A DNA stretch of 64,000 bases from Megalonaias nervosa. Taxonomy: Eukaryota; Mollusca; Bivalvia; Unionida; Unionidae. The notes beneath the pieces are model-generated. The model worked only from the letters and a program-made list of their open reading frames with translations. It made no database searches and was not told the origin of the DNA. Position numbers and translations under genes: made by a program. The stretch lies in contig JAECUM010001860.1 of the NCBI GenBank assembly GCA_016617855.1, forward strand, positions 1-64,000, read 5' to 3'. This document shows, piece after piece, positions 11,601 through 26,600 of this stretch (positions are counted from its first letter, which is position 1; the number at the start of each line of letters is the position of its first letter).

Positions 11601-14600
11601 TTACTAGTATCTGTACAGCCAATGGACTTTAAGTATGGTACATTTACATTGTATCTGTACAGCCAATGGACTTTAAGTATGGTACATTTACATTGCATCT
11701 GTACAGCCAATGGACTTTAAGTATGGCAAATTTACATTGTATCTGTACAGCCAATGGACTTTAAGTATGGTACATTTACTAGTATCTATACAGCAAATGG
11801 ACTTTAAGTATGGTACATTTACATTGTATCTGTACAGCAAAAGGACTTTAAGTATGGTACATTTGCATTGTATCTGTACAGCAAAAATTGGTCTTCCAAT
11901 TAAAGTCAATGAAAGGACTGCTATAACAAAATGGACTTTCTTAACACCTTTTTCTTATTTGTATAAAGGGGAAACTTTTGTCCATTATTGGAATGTATTT
12001 AGCTTTTCATCCATGTAAATGCAAAATTTAGAATAACAGTAAGATGCGAATTGTATTAGTGTTATAAACGATTTTTTGAATTTATAAATTCTTCAAAATA
12101 CATCTGACTCCTAAATACATATGTTTTTCTTACTGGGATAATCTAGTTTTAAAACTATCTTTCTTTTTCAGGTTCCAAAACAACTAGTGCCAAATTACTG
12201 TGAATTAGTGGGTGCCAACCCTAAATCAAGGCCAAATCCAGCAAAGTTCATTGAGGACTGCATGAAGAAAAATGGGTTTATGGACAATGCATTTATTAAA
12301 ACCATGTTGTTTCTGGAGGAAATTCAGGTCAGTACAATGTGAATTCACTACCTTTTATATTATGAATAATGGTCATGGGTCTTAGTTGAATAAACAGTTG
12401 AAGAATGTCACTTTTGAGATGGAAAGTTGAATTCTCAAATTTCCTGTTTATCTTTCTTTGGTCAGTGGTTTTCTCAACAGCACCTACCTTTGCCAAACTT
12501 TACAGATAAGATTAAAGATTAAGGTCTCTGACTGAAAGAAGAAAAATGGTTGATGCAGAATGATGTTAGTTATGTATCACAGACCTTGATCAGACTCTGT
12601 GCACTAGGGGTAAGAAAGAAGTCTGTTGATTTTGGCATCAATCGTCAAAGTCACTGAAAGATTAATATTGGTTTTGGCAGAATAACTTTGGTTCTGGATC
12701 ATATATACCGTGACCAAAGTTTGTGGAGGGCTTGCACCATTGATTGGGTGATCAAAGGCCAAGGTCATTTTGGCCTTTTAAATAAAATAGGTTTTGCAGA
12801 ATAAATTTTATTCTGGAGTAAGTTTTGCGATCAAACTTTGTGGATGGCACACACTTAGGGCAATTAAGAAACCAATAGACTCTGGGGTCTGAAGATCAGA
12901 GGTCACAGTCATGGTAAGTCTAAAAAGAAAAGAATTGTTTCTGCACAGTAAGTTTAGTTAAACACCAGATACCATGACCAAAGACCCTAGTCATATAGAC
13001 TTAGTGATCTCCAGAGTCAGCCATGTCTAAAATAGTGCCTACATAGAGGACTATTAAACAGATTATTGTGTGAAGTTGACTGTTATTAGTTGTAAACAGA
13101 AGTAATTGTATAAAATAAAAAGCTGAAATAGTTTGTTGTCCTTGTAATTCCGTTAATAATATAGAAGATACATTGATATGTTATCTGTATTTTTTTATGT
13201 CTTATACTGAGACAAATGTATCAAAACTTCAAAATTTTCATAAATAGGATTCCATTTCTATTACCTTGTACAGAACTCCCTCCTTTGAACACTCCTGGGC
13301 TGAAACAATGAATTGACCTAGGTACATACAGTGCACAAAAAATTACTTTTAAAATTAATTTATGGTGTCCCAACAAATACTTAAAATATGGTATCATATA
13401 TTCCTTTTATTTAATTGTTCAGTTCAGTAGAAGAAATGTTGTAAATTTAGACCATCATTGGTTCATAGTATTTCCATTCTGAAAAGAAAAGAAATTGCAA
13501 GTTTTAGGTATGTTCAAGGTATGTTCATATTTGGAAATGTGGTATTTAACATCATTAAAAATTATATTTTAGCTTAGCTAAAGATCCATCCAGTCCCAAA
13601 TTTTTAAGTTGGTGTATATATCTTTGTGCTAATTATAGGTAAATAAGAACCATTAAAATGAAAGTGTGGAGGATAAATTCCCTGACACTCATTGTCCATA
13701 AAATAATAGCTCAATGGGTATTTTAAACTTCATAAAATTTGCACAGGTTGAAGATCATAGATTCTTTTACAAATGCTCAGGGGGCCCCGAGTGGCCGAGT
13801 GGTCTAAAGCGCTCACCGTTACGGATCACTGCCATCTCACCTCTGTCTGCATGAGTTCAAGTCTCAGGCTCGGCTAACGTGGACATGTGAGAAGGCCTGT
13901 CAGTAGCTTCTCGTGGGTCGGTGGTTCTTCCCGGGGTTTTCCAGGGTTCTTCCTCCACCAATTATACTGGCCGCCATGTATAGCCTATCTTGTGCTGAAA
14001 AATGGCGTTAAACCCTACAACAACAGCAACAAATGCTCAGAGAAAAGGATATGTAGGTGTGTACATTTTATCAGTCTGACTTGCAGAAAGTTGCAGAGCC
14101 AATTTACAGCAGGTTGTAAATCATTAAACACTGTTGCACCTTGAGTGAGTAGATGGGAACTCTCAAAGTGTTCCCATTAATTTAACAATTCCCCATATCT
14201 TGATCATTATAGTGGGGACATGAAATGTCTCCCTTACACTTCATATCTTGATCATTATAGTGGGGACATGAAATGTCTCCCTTACACTTCATATCTTGAT
14301 CATTTTAGTGGGGACATGAAATGTCTCCCTTACACTTCATATCTTGATCATTATAGTGGGAACATGAAGTGTCTCCCTTACACTTAATATCTTGATCATT
14401 GTAGCAGGGGACATGAAATGTCTCCCTTAAACTTCATCCAAGGTGATCATAATAGTAGGGACATGAAATATCTCTTACACTTCATCGAAGGTGCAACATT
14501 GATTACACTTTTCGAAAGGACCCATATACTTTTCATTGACATTATAATTCTCTTTTCACAGGACTTTTATTTCATATCTTAATATTTCTTGTCATTATTT

Positions 14601-17600
14601 AATAAGACAGAAGTAGTTGCAACCATGTTATTTTACATCCAGTCACTCCCAAAATTCATGGCACTATGATAATCTAGGTAAAAAGTGATGTCATGTGGAT
14701 GATGTCATAATGTAATAATGATGTAATTTTTACCTGCAAATTAAACATTGACTCTAAACAATTGAACTCCGTTTAACTCTCAACTCTGCAAAGATATTAT
14801 ATTTCTATGCATCCATGAAAATACCATGAAGTTTATATGACAAAAGATTATCGTACAGCAAAATACTTATTTGACGGATAGTATATGTTCCATGAATGTT
14901 TGGCAAAAACACTGAATTGTGATGTAGCTTTATATTATCCTCACAGGTTCAGTCATGCAGAGGGCCAAATTAAGTTACTTATGAATGGTAAACATATCTT
15001 AGAAAGTTTAAAATTAGAGATTGAAATTCTTTGGAGTTTTTTAATATATTTTCAACAAAAGCATTTTTGTATCTACTGATATTTGTTTTCAATTTCAGAT
15101 AAAGGACATGGAAGAAAAAGTCAAGTTCTTCAGTAGTCTGACCAGTTCACTAGATTCATTACCACAACAGTTCTGCAAACACAAGATCTTACCGCAGTTA
15201 TTGAATGCATTTGACTTTAGCAATGCTGGTGCTCTTGTTCTAGCACCATTACTAAAGGTTGTGTTGAATATCTGTTATGGATTCATTGTTTCCATGTTAT
15301 ACATGTATTGTGTCAGTGTTTGTTTATCATTTGTTTCCCACCTTTTGTTATGTCTGCACTGCAGTAGCAGAATGAGGCATATTGTTTTACTACTGTCCAT
15401 CTGTCATCCACACAGTATGTCTGCCCCAAATTTGTTTTTAGCATAATTGCCTAAAAGCTTGTTAACTTACAACCATATGTAGATGACCAGATTAGACTTT
15501 TCGATCATTACATAAATATTTTAATTTTTTTAATACACACTTTGAATAATTTTGGGCCTTTACTTTTGTCATTTAACAAAACCCATGATAGTGTAGTTAA
15601 GCAGAAACTATTTGAGGGAGACAAAATTTGTTTGGAATATTTAGATGACCTGATTAGATTTTCTGACCATTACAGCAGGTGTTTTTTAAAAAATACATTT
15701 ACATACCTTATTGAACCAGATTTAGACTTATTTGCAAAATAATGGTAAAACAATTAAGCAAGAAGCAGATGAGGCAGACAAGTGAAAGTTTCTAAGGCTG
15801 TGTATATTGACGTGTTGAGGACCGTGTTAAAATTTCAGGTTTTGTACACATTTTATAACTTTTTGGACTTAAACATATTTTTAGATAAAAATTTTGTTAG
15901 AATGACTTAAAGCAAAAAAAAATGTTGAAGCCAGACAAATGGCATGTTGTAGGTATATTTATTTTTGTATGTAGAATATCTGATTAGATTTGCAAACCAT
16001 TATGGCAAGTTTTAAATTTCTTTTAAATATTTTTTAACTTTTTTGAGCAAAGACTTCTTATGCAAGAACCTTGTTAGCTTGAGTTAGCAAAAGCAACTAG
16101 AGATGGACAAGTAAATGTATGCATGTTTGTGTGCAATGTAAATAACTGATTAGATTTTCATATCACTGCAATTTTTCAATTTGTTTCCACATTTGTTTTG
16201 CCTTGGTGGATTAAGACTACACATTTGGGTATATGTAAGCTGCAAAGATTGGGGAGGTTGGGTGTGTAGAAAAAAGCCTTTGATGAATCCCCTTGTGCCA
16301 CTTAAATGCTGCCAGCTGTATATAGTTAATTGTTGCTTATTCAGAATTTCTACTCTGCATTTGTCTCTCAAGATGAGCTGTGTGTGATATGTTCAGTACT
16401 AGTGTTTAGGGTGATAAGCTTGTCTGACAGTAAAGTGGTATAGTTCACAAATGGTTTGATTCCTCTGCCAAATTTTGTTGAGTCCACATTGACAGTAGCA
16501 TGATATTGCAATCAGTTGATGTTCTTGTGTGTCCTTCCACATGTTAGATTAACCTTAGTATTAAATGTTGTTTTTTGGTTTCTCACATACAGTTGTCACC
16601 AAATCATGTTTTTGGTGTGTGGAAACATGATGTGTGTGTCACCAATGTACCAATAACTTTGGGGTTGACTCTAGAATCTTCTTGTACTACACTAATTGTG
16701 ACAATTCAAATACAAGTTTATGATCTTTAATGTATTTTTTTGCAAGATTTTTACTAGGAACAGAAAATTACTCTCCTGTGGAGTAGTAAAATTTTCAAAA
16801 TAAAATCTTTTAACTTTATAGAAAGTACTCTAAATATCAGTAGTTACATTTATCTCAAATATCAATAGTCCTGTCATCTCTGATTTGGAGATTATCAAAT
16901 ATCAATAGTCCTGTCATCTCTGGTTTGGGGATTATCAACTATCAATGGTCCTGTCATCTCTGATTTGGAGATTATCAAATATCAGTAGTCACTGTCAATC
17001 TCTGATTTCAGGATTATCAAATATCAATAGTCACAATGATCTCTGATTTGGGGATTATCAAATATCAGTAGTCACTGTCTGATTTCGAGATTATCAAATA
17101 TTAGTAGTCACAATGATCTCTGATTTGGAGATTATCAGATGTCAATAGGCACAGTCATTTCTTATTTGGAGATTATCAAATGTCAAGTTACAGTCATCTC
17201 AGATGGGGGATTATCAAAAATATCAAAAGTAACAGTCATTTCGGATTTGGGGATTATCGTATATCATTAGGCAGTCATCTCTGATTTAGGGATTATCAAA
17301 TATCAATAGGCACAGTCATCTCAGATTGGGAATTATCAATAGGCACAGTCATCTCTGATTTGGGGATTATCAATAGGCACAGTCATCTCTGATTTGGGGA
17401 TTATCAATTGCACCATAGTTGCCTGGAATTGCAATGATGGAGGAATCAGTGTATGTTGCTCAAGCAATCTTGACTTCATTTTAAATCCCCATTGTGAAAA
17501 TCTGACATTGCTATGCTACTGTATACTGGACAAGGTCATGTGTTAAAAATTTATATGCTCAATGAATTATTTGCATTATGTACATCTAGAAAAGTGAAAA

Positions 17601-20600
17601 TATGAATCAGATAACTTCAGCATTGCGAATATAATGTGTCAAGCTAAATGTTAAATTCAGTGTTGGATTTGTGATGGACTTCATTTGTGATAGAATCATT
17701 GCATTCTCTTCAAGGTTGTTTGTGAATTTTTTTTTAATGAAACTAAAATTATTAAAAAAGGTGTGAAAAAATAGGTTGCTTTAGCAAAGAGAGTTTCCTG
17801 TTTACAGTTGAAATAGCTATTTGCTTAAAAATATGTATAATCAGCATAATAACCTATTGAGAAAGAAAGACAAGGGGTAAAATGGAGTCCTGTGTATCAA
17901 TGTAAGAAAGCTTTCTGGTACACTGTACAATGTTTATAATATACATGCACATTTAGTTCATTATTATTTCCAGTGGAATGTACACTCTTGGGCCAAATTT
18001 AGGCAAATCATTGTGAAAGGTACTGCATACAGTGTGTAAAATACAGTATTATAAAACCATTTCTTTGTCTTATTTACAGGTTGGAAAGCTGCTAGAGGCA
18101 GAAGAATACCAGAAAAAGATAGTTCCGTGTGTAGTTAAGTTATTCTCTTCCAATGACAGAAATACAAGAGTAAAACTTTTACAGCAGGTAGGATATTAGT
18201 GTATTGATTGGAAAGCCTTTAACTATCATTTTATTCCATTTTTGCAACAGTAAAACCATCAAGAGATATTTTGAATTGAAGTTAAAAAAAAAGACCAAGA
18301 GAGTGCCATGGGATGTTGTCTGTCATCCATCCATTAGTCAGGTGTTTGTTATTGCTTCTCTAGAGCATCAGGAGGATTGTCTTGAAACTTAAACTTACGC
18401 ATTCATATTGAGGTTTGGTTGGTGCCCCTCCTCCCCCCCCCACATCAGATATGTCTACTAGGGGTTGAAATCTTGTTATCACAACTCCCCCTAACAGATG
18501 ATCATATTGACTTAGGATTTTCATGAAAACACCTTTTTTATATGTCATTTATACTAATTGGAAATGGTGTCAGTCTGATGACCAGCATGGTGATTTTCTT
18601 TAAAATCTTGTTATTGCTACTCCAGAAGAGCAGATGGCCATATCATCTTAAGGGTTTTACTACAAGATGAAAGCTATAAAACATAATATGGCTTGTAAAT
18701 GGTTTCTCAGACAAATACATCCACTGATTATATTAATGTTAGTAAATAAGGTCTGCTGCCTCTTTACTCTAGCAATCCCAGAAAGATACAAATTAGTCTT
18801 CATCCATCGTTCATCATCCCACATCTGTTAGTCTGTTAGTATAAGTTTGTTACCAGTACACCTAAACTACTTTGGAGGATTCTCATGAAATTTTATACAC
18901 ATATATCCCAAGGTTTAAGTTCCCCAAAATGGAATGGTGCTGCTCAGATATCTAGTATGGCCACTTCAGCAGCCATCTTGAAAATCTTTTATCACTACTT
19001 GTTGTGCGTGGATTGTCACAGACATATAGAGTTTTCACAAAAAGATTTCTTATGATGTCAAGTTGGTCCTAATTGAACATGGTGCCAATCTGACATCCAG
19101 TATGGCTAGCATGGCAGCCATCTTGAAAGGTACATTTCATGAGTGAGAAGTCATATTGGTATGGGATTTTCACCAGATTTCTTATGGTGTCTAGTTGGTC
19201 CTAAATGAAAATGGTTTCACTTCGACAACCAATATGACCACCACATTGGCCATCTTGAAAACTTTGTTATCTCTACATCACATGAATGGAAGGTCATGTC
19301 AATATGGAGATTTATTGAAAGACTTCTGATGATGTTTAGTTGGATCTAAATGAAAATGTTGTCATTTTGACATTCTGTATGGCACTACAGTAGCCATCTT
19401 GAAAAACTTGTTATTTCTACTCCAGAATTGAAAATCATAGCATGATGGTTCACTCACTGGAAGACTATGTAGCTGGTCTTAAATAAATATTGTACTGATC
19501 TAATATCCAATATGGCCACTACAGCGGCAGTGTTGAAAATCTTGTTGCTACCCCTCCAAGATGGAAAGTCATATTGACACTGGGTGTTCCGGAGAGAATT
19601 TCTTATAATGTCATTTCTTGGCTTTTATGAGTTACTGCTTTTTTCAGCACATGATAGGCTATACATGGTAGACAATTTATCTGGAGGAGGAGGAAGCTGG
19701 GAAAACCCCAGGAAGATCAATGGGAGGCAACTGGCAAGCTTTCTCCCATACCCACATTCACTGAGCCAAGATTCAACCCATGTAGACAGAGGTGAAATAT
19801 CAGTGATCTAAAGCAAATGCCTTACATCACTTTGCTACCCGGGACCCTATGTCCAGTGTGACCACCACAGCAGCCATCTTGAAAATCTTGTTATTGCTAC
19901 TCCTCCTAAATCGAAAGTCATATCAAAATGGGGTTTTGACCACAGGACTAATTATGATATCTAGTTGGTCCTGAATGATATTGGTGCCCATCTGACCTCA
20001 GATATGGTCGCTATAAAAGCCATCTTGAAAATATTTGTGTAGCTACAGACAGATTTTTTCAATTATCACCCTTTGAATTGATTGAATCCACTAGGAACAC
20101 CACTGTGAAGCACCATAAACAAACTGAAACTTACAGTGAAAAGTTAAATGTCTGAAGCGAGATGTTTATTGCCTGACGTATTTTGCAATATAAATGAATT
20201 GACTGACACATGAGACAGTGGCCTAATGTCATGTACAACGACTTTTACAACTATTTAACCTCATCAAAAGCAGTAGATGGAAAAGAAATGAAGAACTTTA
20301 AAAGCTTACAAAAGTTATAACTACTTCCAGAGTGGAATTATTGATACAGTTTTGTGCAATACATCGACTTTGGAGAATAAAATTATCATAAAAGCTGCTC
20401 TGGTGGCCTAGTGTTTAGAGCATCCGCCTTGGATGCGGGAGGTCGCGGGTTCGAACCCCATCCAAGTCATACCAAAGACTTATAAAAATGGTACTAACAG
20501 CTGCCTCACTAGGCACTCAGCATTAAGAGGTGTTAGGACTGGTCAGCCTGGTGTCAGGATAATGTGACTGGGTGGGACATCATGCTACATGTCTGCGGCA

Positions 20601-23600
20601 TGATGCCCCAGTGCTAGACATCACTATAAACTGCCACACTGCAGATATCGTAGCGATATGACTGAAAAGTTGTTAAATCTACATTAAAAATCCAACACAC
20701 ACACACATCATAAAAAGAGAAATATGCTTATCACAGTCCGTAAATAAAGTAAACAAAGCTTACGTTGTTTGTACAATGGAGGTGGTTGTTAAAAATGGGT
20801 GGTGTACATGTATGCCGGGGAAAGGACAAAAATCTTGTGTCTGCCAGGAGTTAACGTTATTTTCATATCCCAATTTAAGCTTTTGAGATAGATTTCTTTC
20901 AGTTGGCATTTAATCTAAAATATTCTGAACAAACAAAAATCTTTTTAGTTAGTATTTTTCTGTTTAAAGCTTTCATCCACTTGAGTTTTTAAGGCCCATC
21001 TGATGGCATGATGTTAAATTTGTAAGGAACTAAACACGTGCATTCACTGTGGATTTGTGTTTTTCACATAAGGATTCTTTCCATCTGTGTTTCTTGAGTT
21101 GTTTGTACATCCGCTGACTGCACTTGAAGTTCCACTGCCTGTTTTATACTTTGCTTTTATATTCATCATAAAAATAACAATTATACATGTACAATCGAGA
21201 AACACTAAATGTAAACACAAAGCAGCTGATACTGCGACAGAGGAATTTGCAGAAGTGTAATCGCTAATGTACCACATGGCAGAGAATTGGCTCAGTGCTA
21301 GATAAACCTGTGTATTCCTCACCATAAATGTGAAGTATTATTGACATGGGGTTTTACCAGAACGCTTCTTATGGTATCTGGTTGGTCTTAGACGAAAATG
21401 ATGCTGATATTACATGCAATATAGCACTGTGTTGGCCAGACTTAAAATCCTGTTATTACTGGCCCTCTGTATTTGATGGTTATATCGACATAGGGTTTTC
21501 ACCAAAATACTTCTTATGACATCTGTCAATTTCTTTGAGGAATGCTTTTTTGCAGATCATCTTGCTACCAGTAAGATTAATCCAAGGATTTATTGGGAAT
21601 AGATTGATGAGATCAATCTCTGTCATATTTAAATGTCCTATGAAGTATGCATGTAACATTGTATGTCTTTAATCTTTTCAGATTGATTCTCTTTTCTCTT
21701 TTCAGATTGATTCCTTTATTGAGCATCTTCAGGTGTCTACAGTCAATGATCAGATTTTTCCAAATGTTGTTACAGGATTCTCTGATGTTAACCCAGTTAT
21801 CAGAGAGGAATCTGTAAAGGTAATGTCTTTTCACATGGCAGTAGGAACTTTGTTACTGCATTTAATAATGAAGTCATTCTATGGACAATTCATAGTATAG
21901 ATGGTTAGTTATTTTAGATTGAGCTTTTTTTGCTTACCAGTACAAAAGCTTTAGTCAGAAAGTATACAGCAGTGATTTCTCAAACTGAAAGGGTTCATTA
22001 GTGGAAATAATTTGACAGAGGTTTAGAGGACTTTGGTACACTTTTTCTGGACATTTTGAAGAACTAGTACCCAGAGGTCATAATATGATATCAAACTACA
22101 CGTAACAGGAACCAACAGTGATGAATGATTAAAAACAAATTATAGACAATATATAAGTTGTAATACTTCTTGCAAACAACATCCACAGGTCCATCTACTT
22201 GCTTATCAGTTGAGTCTAAATGCAAACAGTGTAGACCCTGTTCTGCTGTTGCATACTGTACTGGCAGATCAGGGTCTGTGTTGTTTGTTCTACTAATTAC
22301 TCCTAGCAAACTGCATAGATCCAGATCTGCCAGTGCAGTATGTGACAGCAGATATGGGTCTGTGCAATTTGCAGTTGGACTCAACCGTTAAGTGAATATA
22401 TATGGTACTGAGTTGTTTGTTAGCAGCACATGGTGTTTATAAAATGGTAGTTACTAAAATCTAACCAGGGTCCAGTACCATCCTTCAACATGCATACAAT
22501 TTTTGGAAAATTCTTTCACTTTATAAATTTGCTACAATGTTGCATTTGCTAATATCTGATTATTTACAGTATATGGCTAACATATCAGAGAATTAAACCT
22601 AATGTTTTGATATATAGTTTATTGTTGCAAAAGCTTAAAGTTCAATTGCACATAATCGCTATCACTGTTAATTTCCAATATCTCGGGTAGTTCAGATTTA
22701 TTGGAAGCTATTTTAAGCATAAACAAACTTTGTTAACTCAAATAATTGGAGTGTGGTGTCATCATATAGATGAAATCACAGAGATGAGGTGGTATTGTTT
22801 TGACACACATACCAGACTTGTCCATACCCCCCCCCAAAATAATGGACATAAGCAAGAGTGCATACTCTTTCCATGTCCAGTGTCAGTGGAACATATTTTT
22901 GTCATGTGTATCACCTTCCATCATGTGAGACTGAAATTTTTGGATGTGAACTCAACAAACTTTCTGATGATGTACCATCAGAAAAAATCTTTGACTACTA
23001 ATGAACGTGGTTTATAATAACAAATTCTGACCTAGTATTTTTAGAATTTTATATATTTGACCTTTATCAGTTATCTTACATACATTTTAAAGAAGTTTAA
23101 AATATTTGTTTTATCTTTCATCAAGTATACTTCATGTTGACATATTTTCTTAAAATGTGTTTATCTCTATTATTATGTTTATTCTTTATATTTACATTGA
23201 TAGAACTTCACTTTTTATTGGCACCATATAGCCATTATTGTGCTGATGTGCCATTAATCCTAAAACATACGTACGTACGTACATACATACATACATACAT
23301 ACATACATACAGTGTTGCAAGGATACATCTCATTCAACATCATCCTCCTGTATTATAATTCCTACACTTATTTTACCTTTTCATGATCACATTAAATCTA
23401 TGTTTTCTATTTGTAGGCCATGATGTATGTTGCTCCTAAATTAAACTACAAGAATCTTAATGAAGAATTAATGAAGCATTTTGCTCGTCTTCAATCCAAA
23501 GATGATCAGGTAGATTTTAGTTTTCAAGAAGTATTTCATAAAATTTTAATATTTTTTACATATTAAAATTCAGATGTTGTATCATCAGCTTTTTAATGAT

Positions 23601-26600
23601 TGTGCTGATGACAACTATTGCAAAATACACACTGTGCAACTCAAAATGATGTGATCATCACATTACATTGTCATCAATATGACATCACATTACCTTGTGA
23701 CATCACATTACAGTGTCATCAGTATGACATCACATTTCAGTGTCATCAATATGACGTCATGTTACAGTATCATCAGTATGACATTATTGTACAGTGTCAC
23801 TGACGTGACATCACATTACAGTGTCATCAGTATGACATCTCCTTACAGTGTCATCAGTGCGACATTACAGTGTCATCAGTATGACATTACAGTGTCATTA
23901 ACATGGAATCACAGTGCAGTGTCGTCAGTGTGACATCATTAGTGTCATCATTATGACATCACATTACATTGTCATTAATGTTATAGCACTTGTTACCTAG
24001 GCTTATTGTAGCACTATGAACTGTGGGTGAGATTTGTTTAAAATGCTGTGGTTGCAGCTTGTGTGTTTTATTAAATAATGACATAAGAAATTGCTATACA
24101 GTTTTAATAATCATAATAACAGTCCTGTGACAAAAAGGGTAAAATGAGCAAAATCTATTTGAAACCTTATGAAATCTTGAGCAATTTTCAAGCAGTTACA
24201 TATCAGCTCTGCAGGCTTTCTGTGATGGAAAATGGACAAGGTCTAAAAAATATTGTCATATTGATAATATAAGCTTTTATTACAGATATTCTCTCAACAA
24301 TCCTCTTTTCTTTGTGTATTTAATGAAGCAAGTCAGTGATCTTCAGCCTGTGCAAATTTGATGAATATTTCAGTATCCCTTCAGCTGTTAATTTATGACC
24401 AAGTAGTTTCAAAGTACTTTGTCCCAGACCTTTATATATATAATGACCCTTACTTGGGGATATATATTCAACAAAGAGTAGTACAAGAGAATGCGTACCA
24501 AGCATTACATTTCTAAGTGATATTGGATTGCTTGGATCCATAGCTGTGTAAAAAAATATCATTTTTTTTTTAAAAATCAAAGCCTCAAAGATTTTAACAA
24601 GCAGTCATCCTTAATGTTGACTTGTAGATGAGTGATTGGAAATATGGATGTCTTATGAGATAGGTATAGTCAGTCCTCAAAATCGTTATATCTGTCATGA
24701 GTCTCCTGCGGTATTATTCCTAACACTGTAGAAATTGGACAATTAATATTTAAATAGCTCCGAGCCCCCCAGTCAGCAATGCCGAATGTATAAGTGTATA
24801 AAAGAATCGAGGTGAAAGGTATAACAAAATATCAACGTATTCAACTATTTCATGGACAATTTCTCAACCACAATTTCTTTCAACAGATACAAACAATGAC
24901 CTATTCACAGTTACAAATTACTATTCTCATATGAAATTAAAGTCTTAAGAGTGTTGATTCTATTACTCATCTGTCTGTCTCTTGATTCTCTCTTTTGGTA
25001 CCTCCGGTACCCTTGACTCTGTGCTCTCCTTGCACTTCCAGAGCTCTCTTCCACGCTTCCTTCTGGCACTATGCCTCCACCCAGCTGATACATCACAGTA
25101 AACCTACATGTTCTCAACATGTCTGCCTTCTCTCCGATCCTTGGGTGCCACCTCTCACTCCCACCTGGAAAGCTTCCTGTGGAATAAGAAGGGATGTACA
25201 ATCTGGTCTCCTTGCTCTAATCTCAGGAGAATTAACCACTCTCACAGGCCTTTCATCAGAATAATGGTGAATAAATTATCAGGTCAACTCATGCACTCAC
25301 ATCTAAATATTCCATACATGCTTGGTTCTACAATAATTGTACTATAACAATAACAATATTATCAACGACTTCTGATGCATGCATACACATCCCTAATCAT
25401 TAACTTCTCGATACAGTAAACTATCACAGTGACTATCAACAACAATCATACGCATTTCCTACCCTATGAATTATAAAAGACACATATATATACAGATACC
25501 TCATTAAATGTGCATAAGTCCAACAGTGACTAACTCTGCATAATTCACAATCTATATATTAAATGTGCATAAGTCCAACAGTGACTAACCCTGCATAATT
25601 CACAATCTATATACAGGTACACATCTGATTTTCCAGCACCCTTGGTTCCAAAGCCCTGTCAGATTAACAGTTTTGCCGGACCAACCAAAGTCACATAATA
25701 ATAATTCAACAATACACCTCTGACCCACTAATTATACACCTCCCATGTCTCTCAAATGCCATGGACTGCTAGAAACTTAAATTAAGCAAACATTAAATGT
25801 AAATTAAATGATTAAATTAAATACAGGCTTTTAAATAAAACAGGTTTATTAATTACTGTACTTGCAAAGAATGTTGCAGTACTACCACTCCCAAAGAGGC
25901 AAATTTTAGAATTTTACTGGAACTGTGGAGTTAATCACAAAGGTCTGGAAGTTGAGGGGTGTCAGGATTACTGTCTGTTACATAGTTGATTGCTTCATCA
26001 TGGATTTCTGATGCTGCAGGTTGGACATCCAGTGTACTTGAAGTTGAAGTCACAGGATTTTCATTGTACTGCTCTGATACACATTCTTCTTACCTCTCTT
26101 TTTAAACATTTTATCCAAGTGAAGTTGTTTCATGTGTTTTGATCTTTCCCTGTATAACTTTTCATGCATCAGATAAAAATTCATTAGCTCTTGTTGCATT
26201 ATACACCTGCTCAGGACTGAGGTGTTCATCAACTACAAGCTTCTAAACTTTGTCCCCAAACTCGGCAGCTCCTTTGTGGTCTGCGGACCATTTTTCTCCA
26301 CACACTTTATGCATGGAAATTCAATGACGCTTCTTGTACCTTTGAAGCCATCCTTCACTGTAGTCACACTCATGTTCTAATTTAAGTTCTTTATGAAACA
26401 ACTCAGCCTGGTCCATTACCATCCTACCCAACAAGTCCACTTTGATGTAATCAGAACCATTCCATTATCACTCGATCATGCTCAGTACTCATACCATCTT
26501 TCATAGTTTTTCTAATGTTCATTTTCTTCTTGGAATCACTGTCCACATAGAATTTCAATATTTTATCCCTCTGCTTCTTTATATCGAAAACAGTTGATGA

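Noticed and set aside
11513..12018. ORFs of 60-102 codons on both strands
   Set aside because: They lie in the 43-45 bp minisatellite; the peptides only mirror the repeat.
14194..14486. CRISPR-like array of regular repeats
   Set aside because: The units are directly adjacent with no spacers, and the window is eukaryotic.
15258..15446. Extension of the exon at 15099 past its donor
   Set aside because: The hydrophobic C/L/S-rich extension has no counterpart in SCYL1, and the donor AAG|GTTGTG joins cleanly to 18080.
20394..20470. tRNA gene
   Set aside because: Good A and B boxes, but the anticodon loop lacks the invariant U33, and the sequence continues into a repeated body with target duplication, so it is a SINE.
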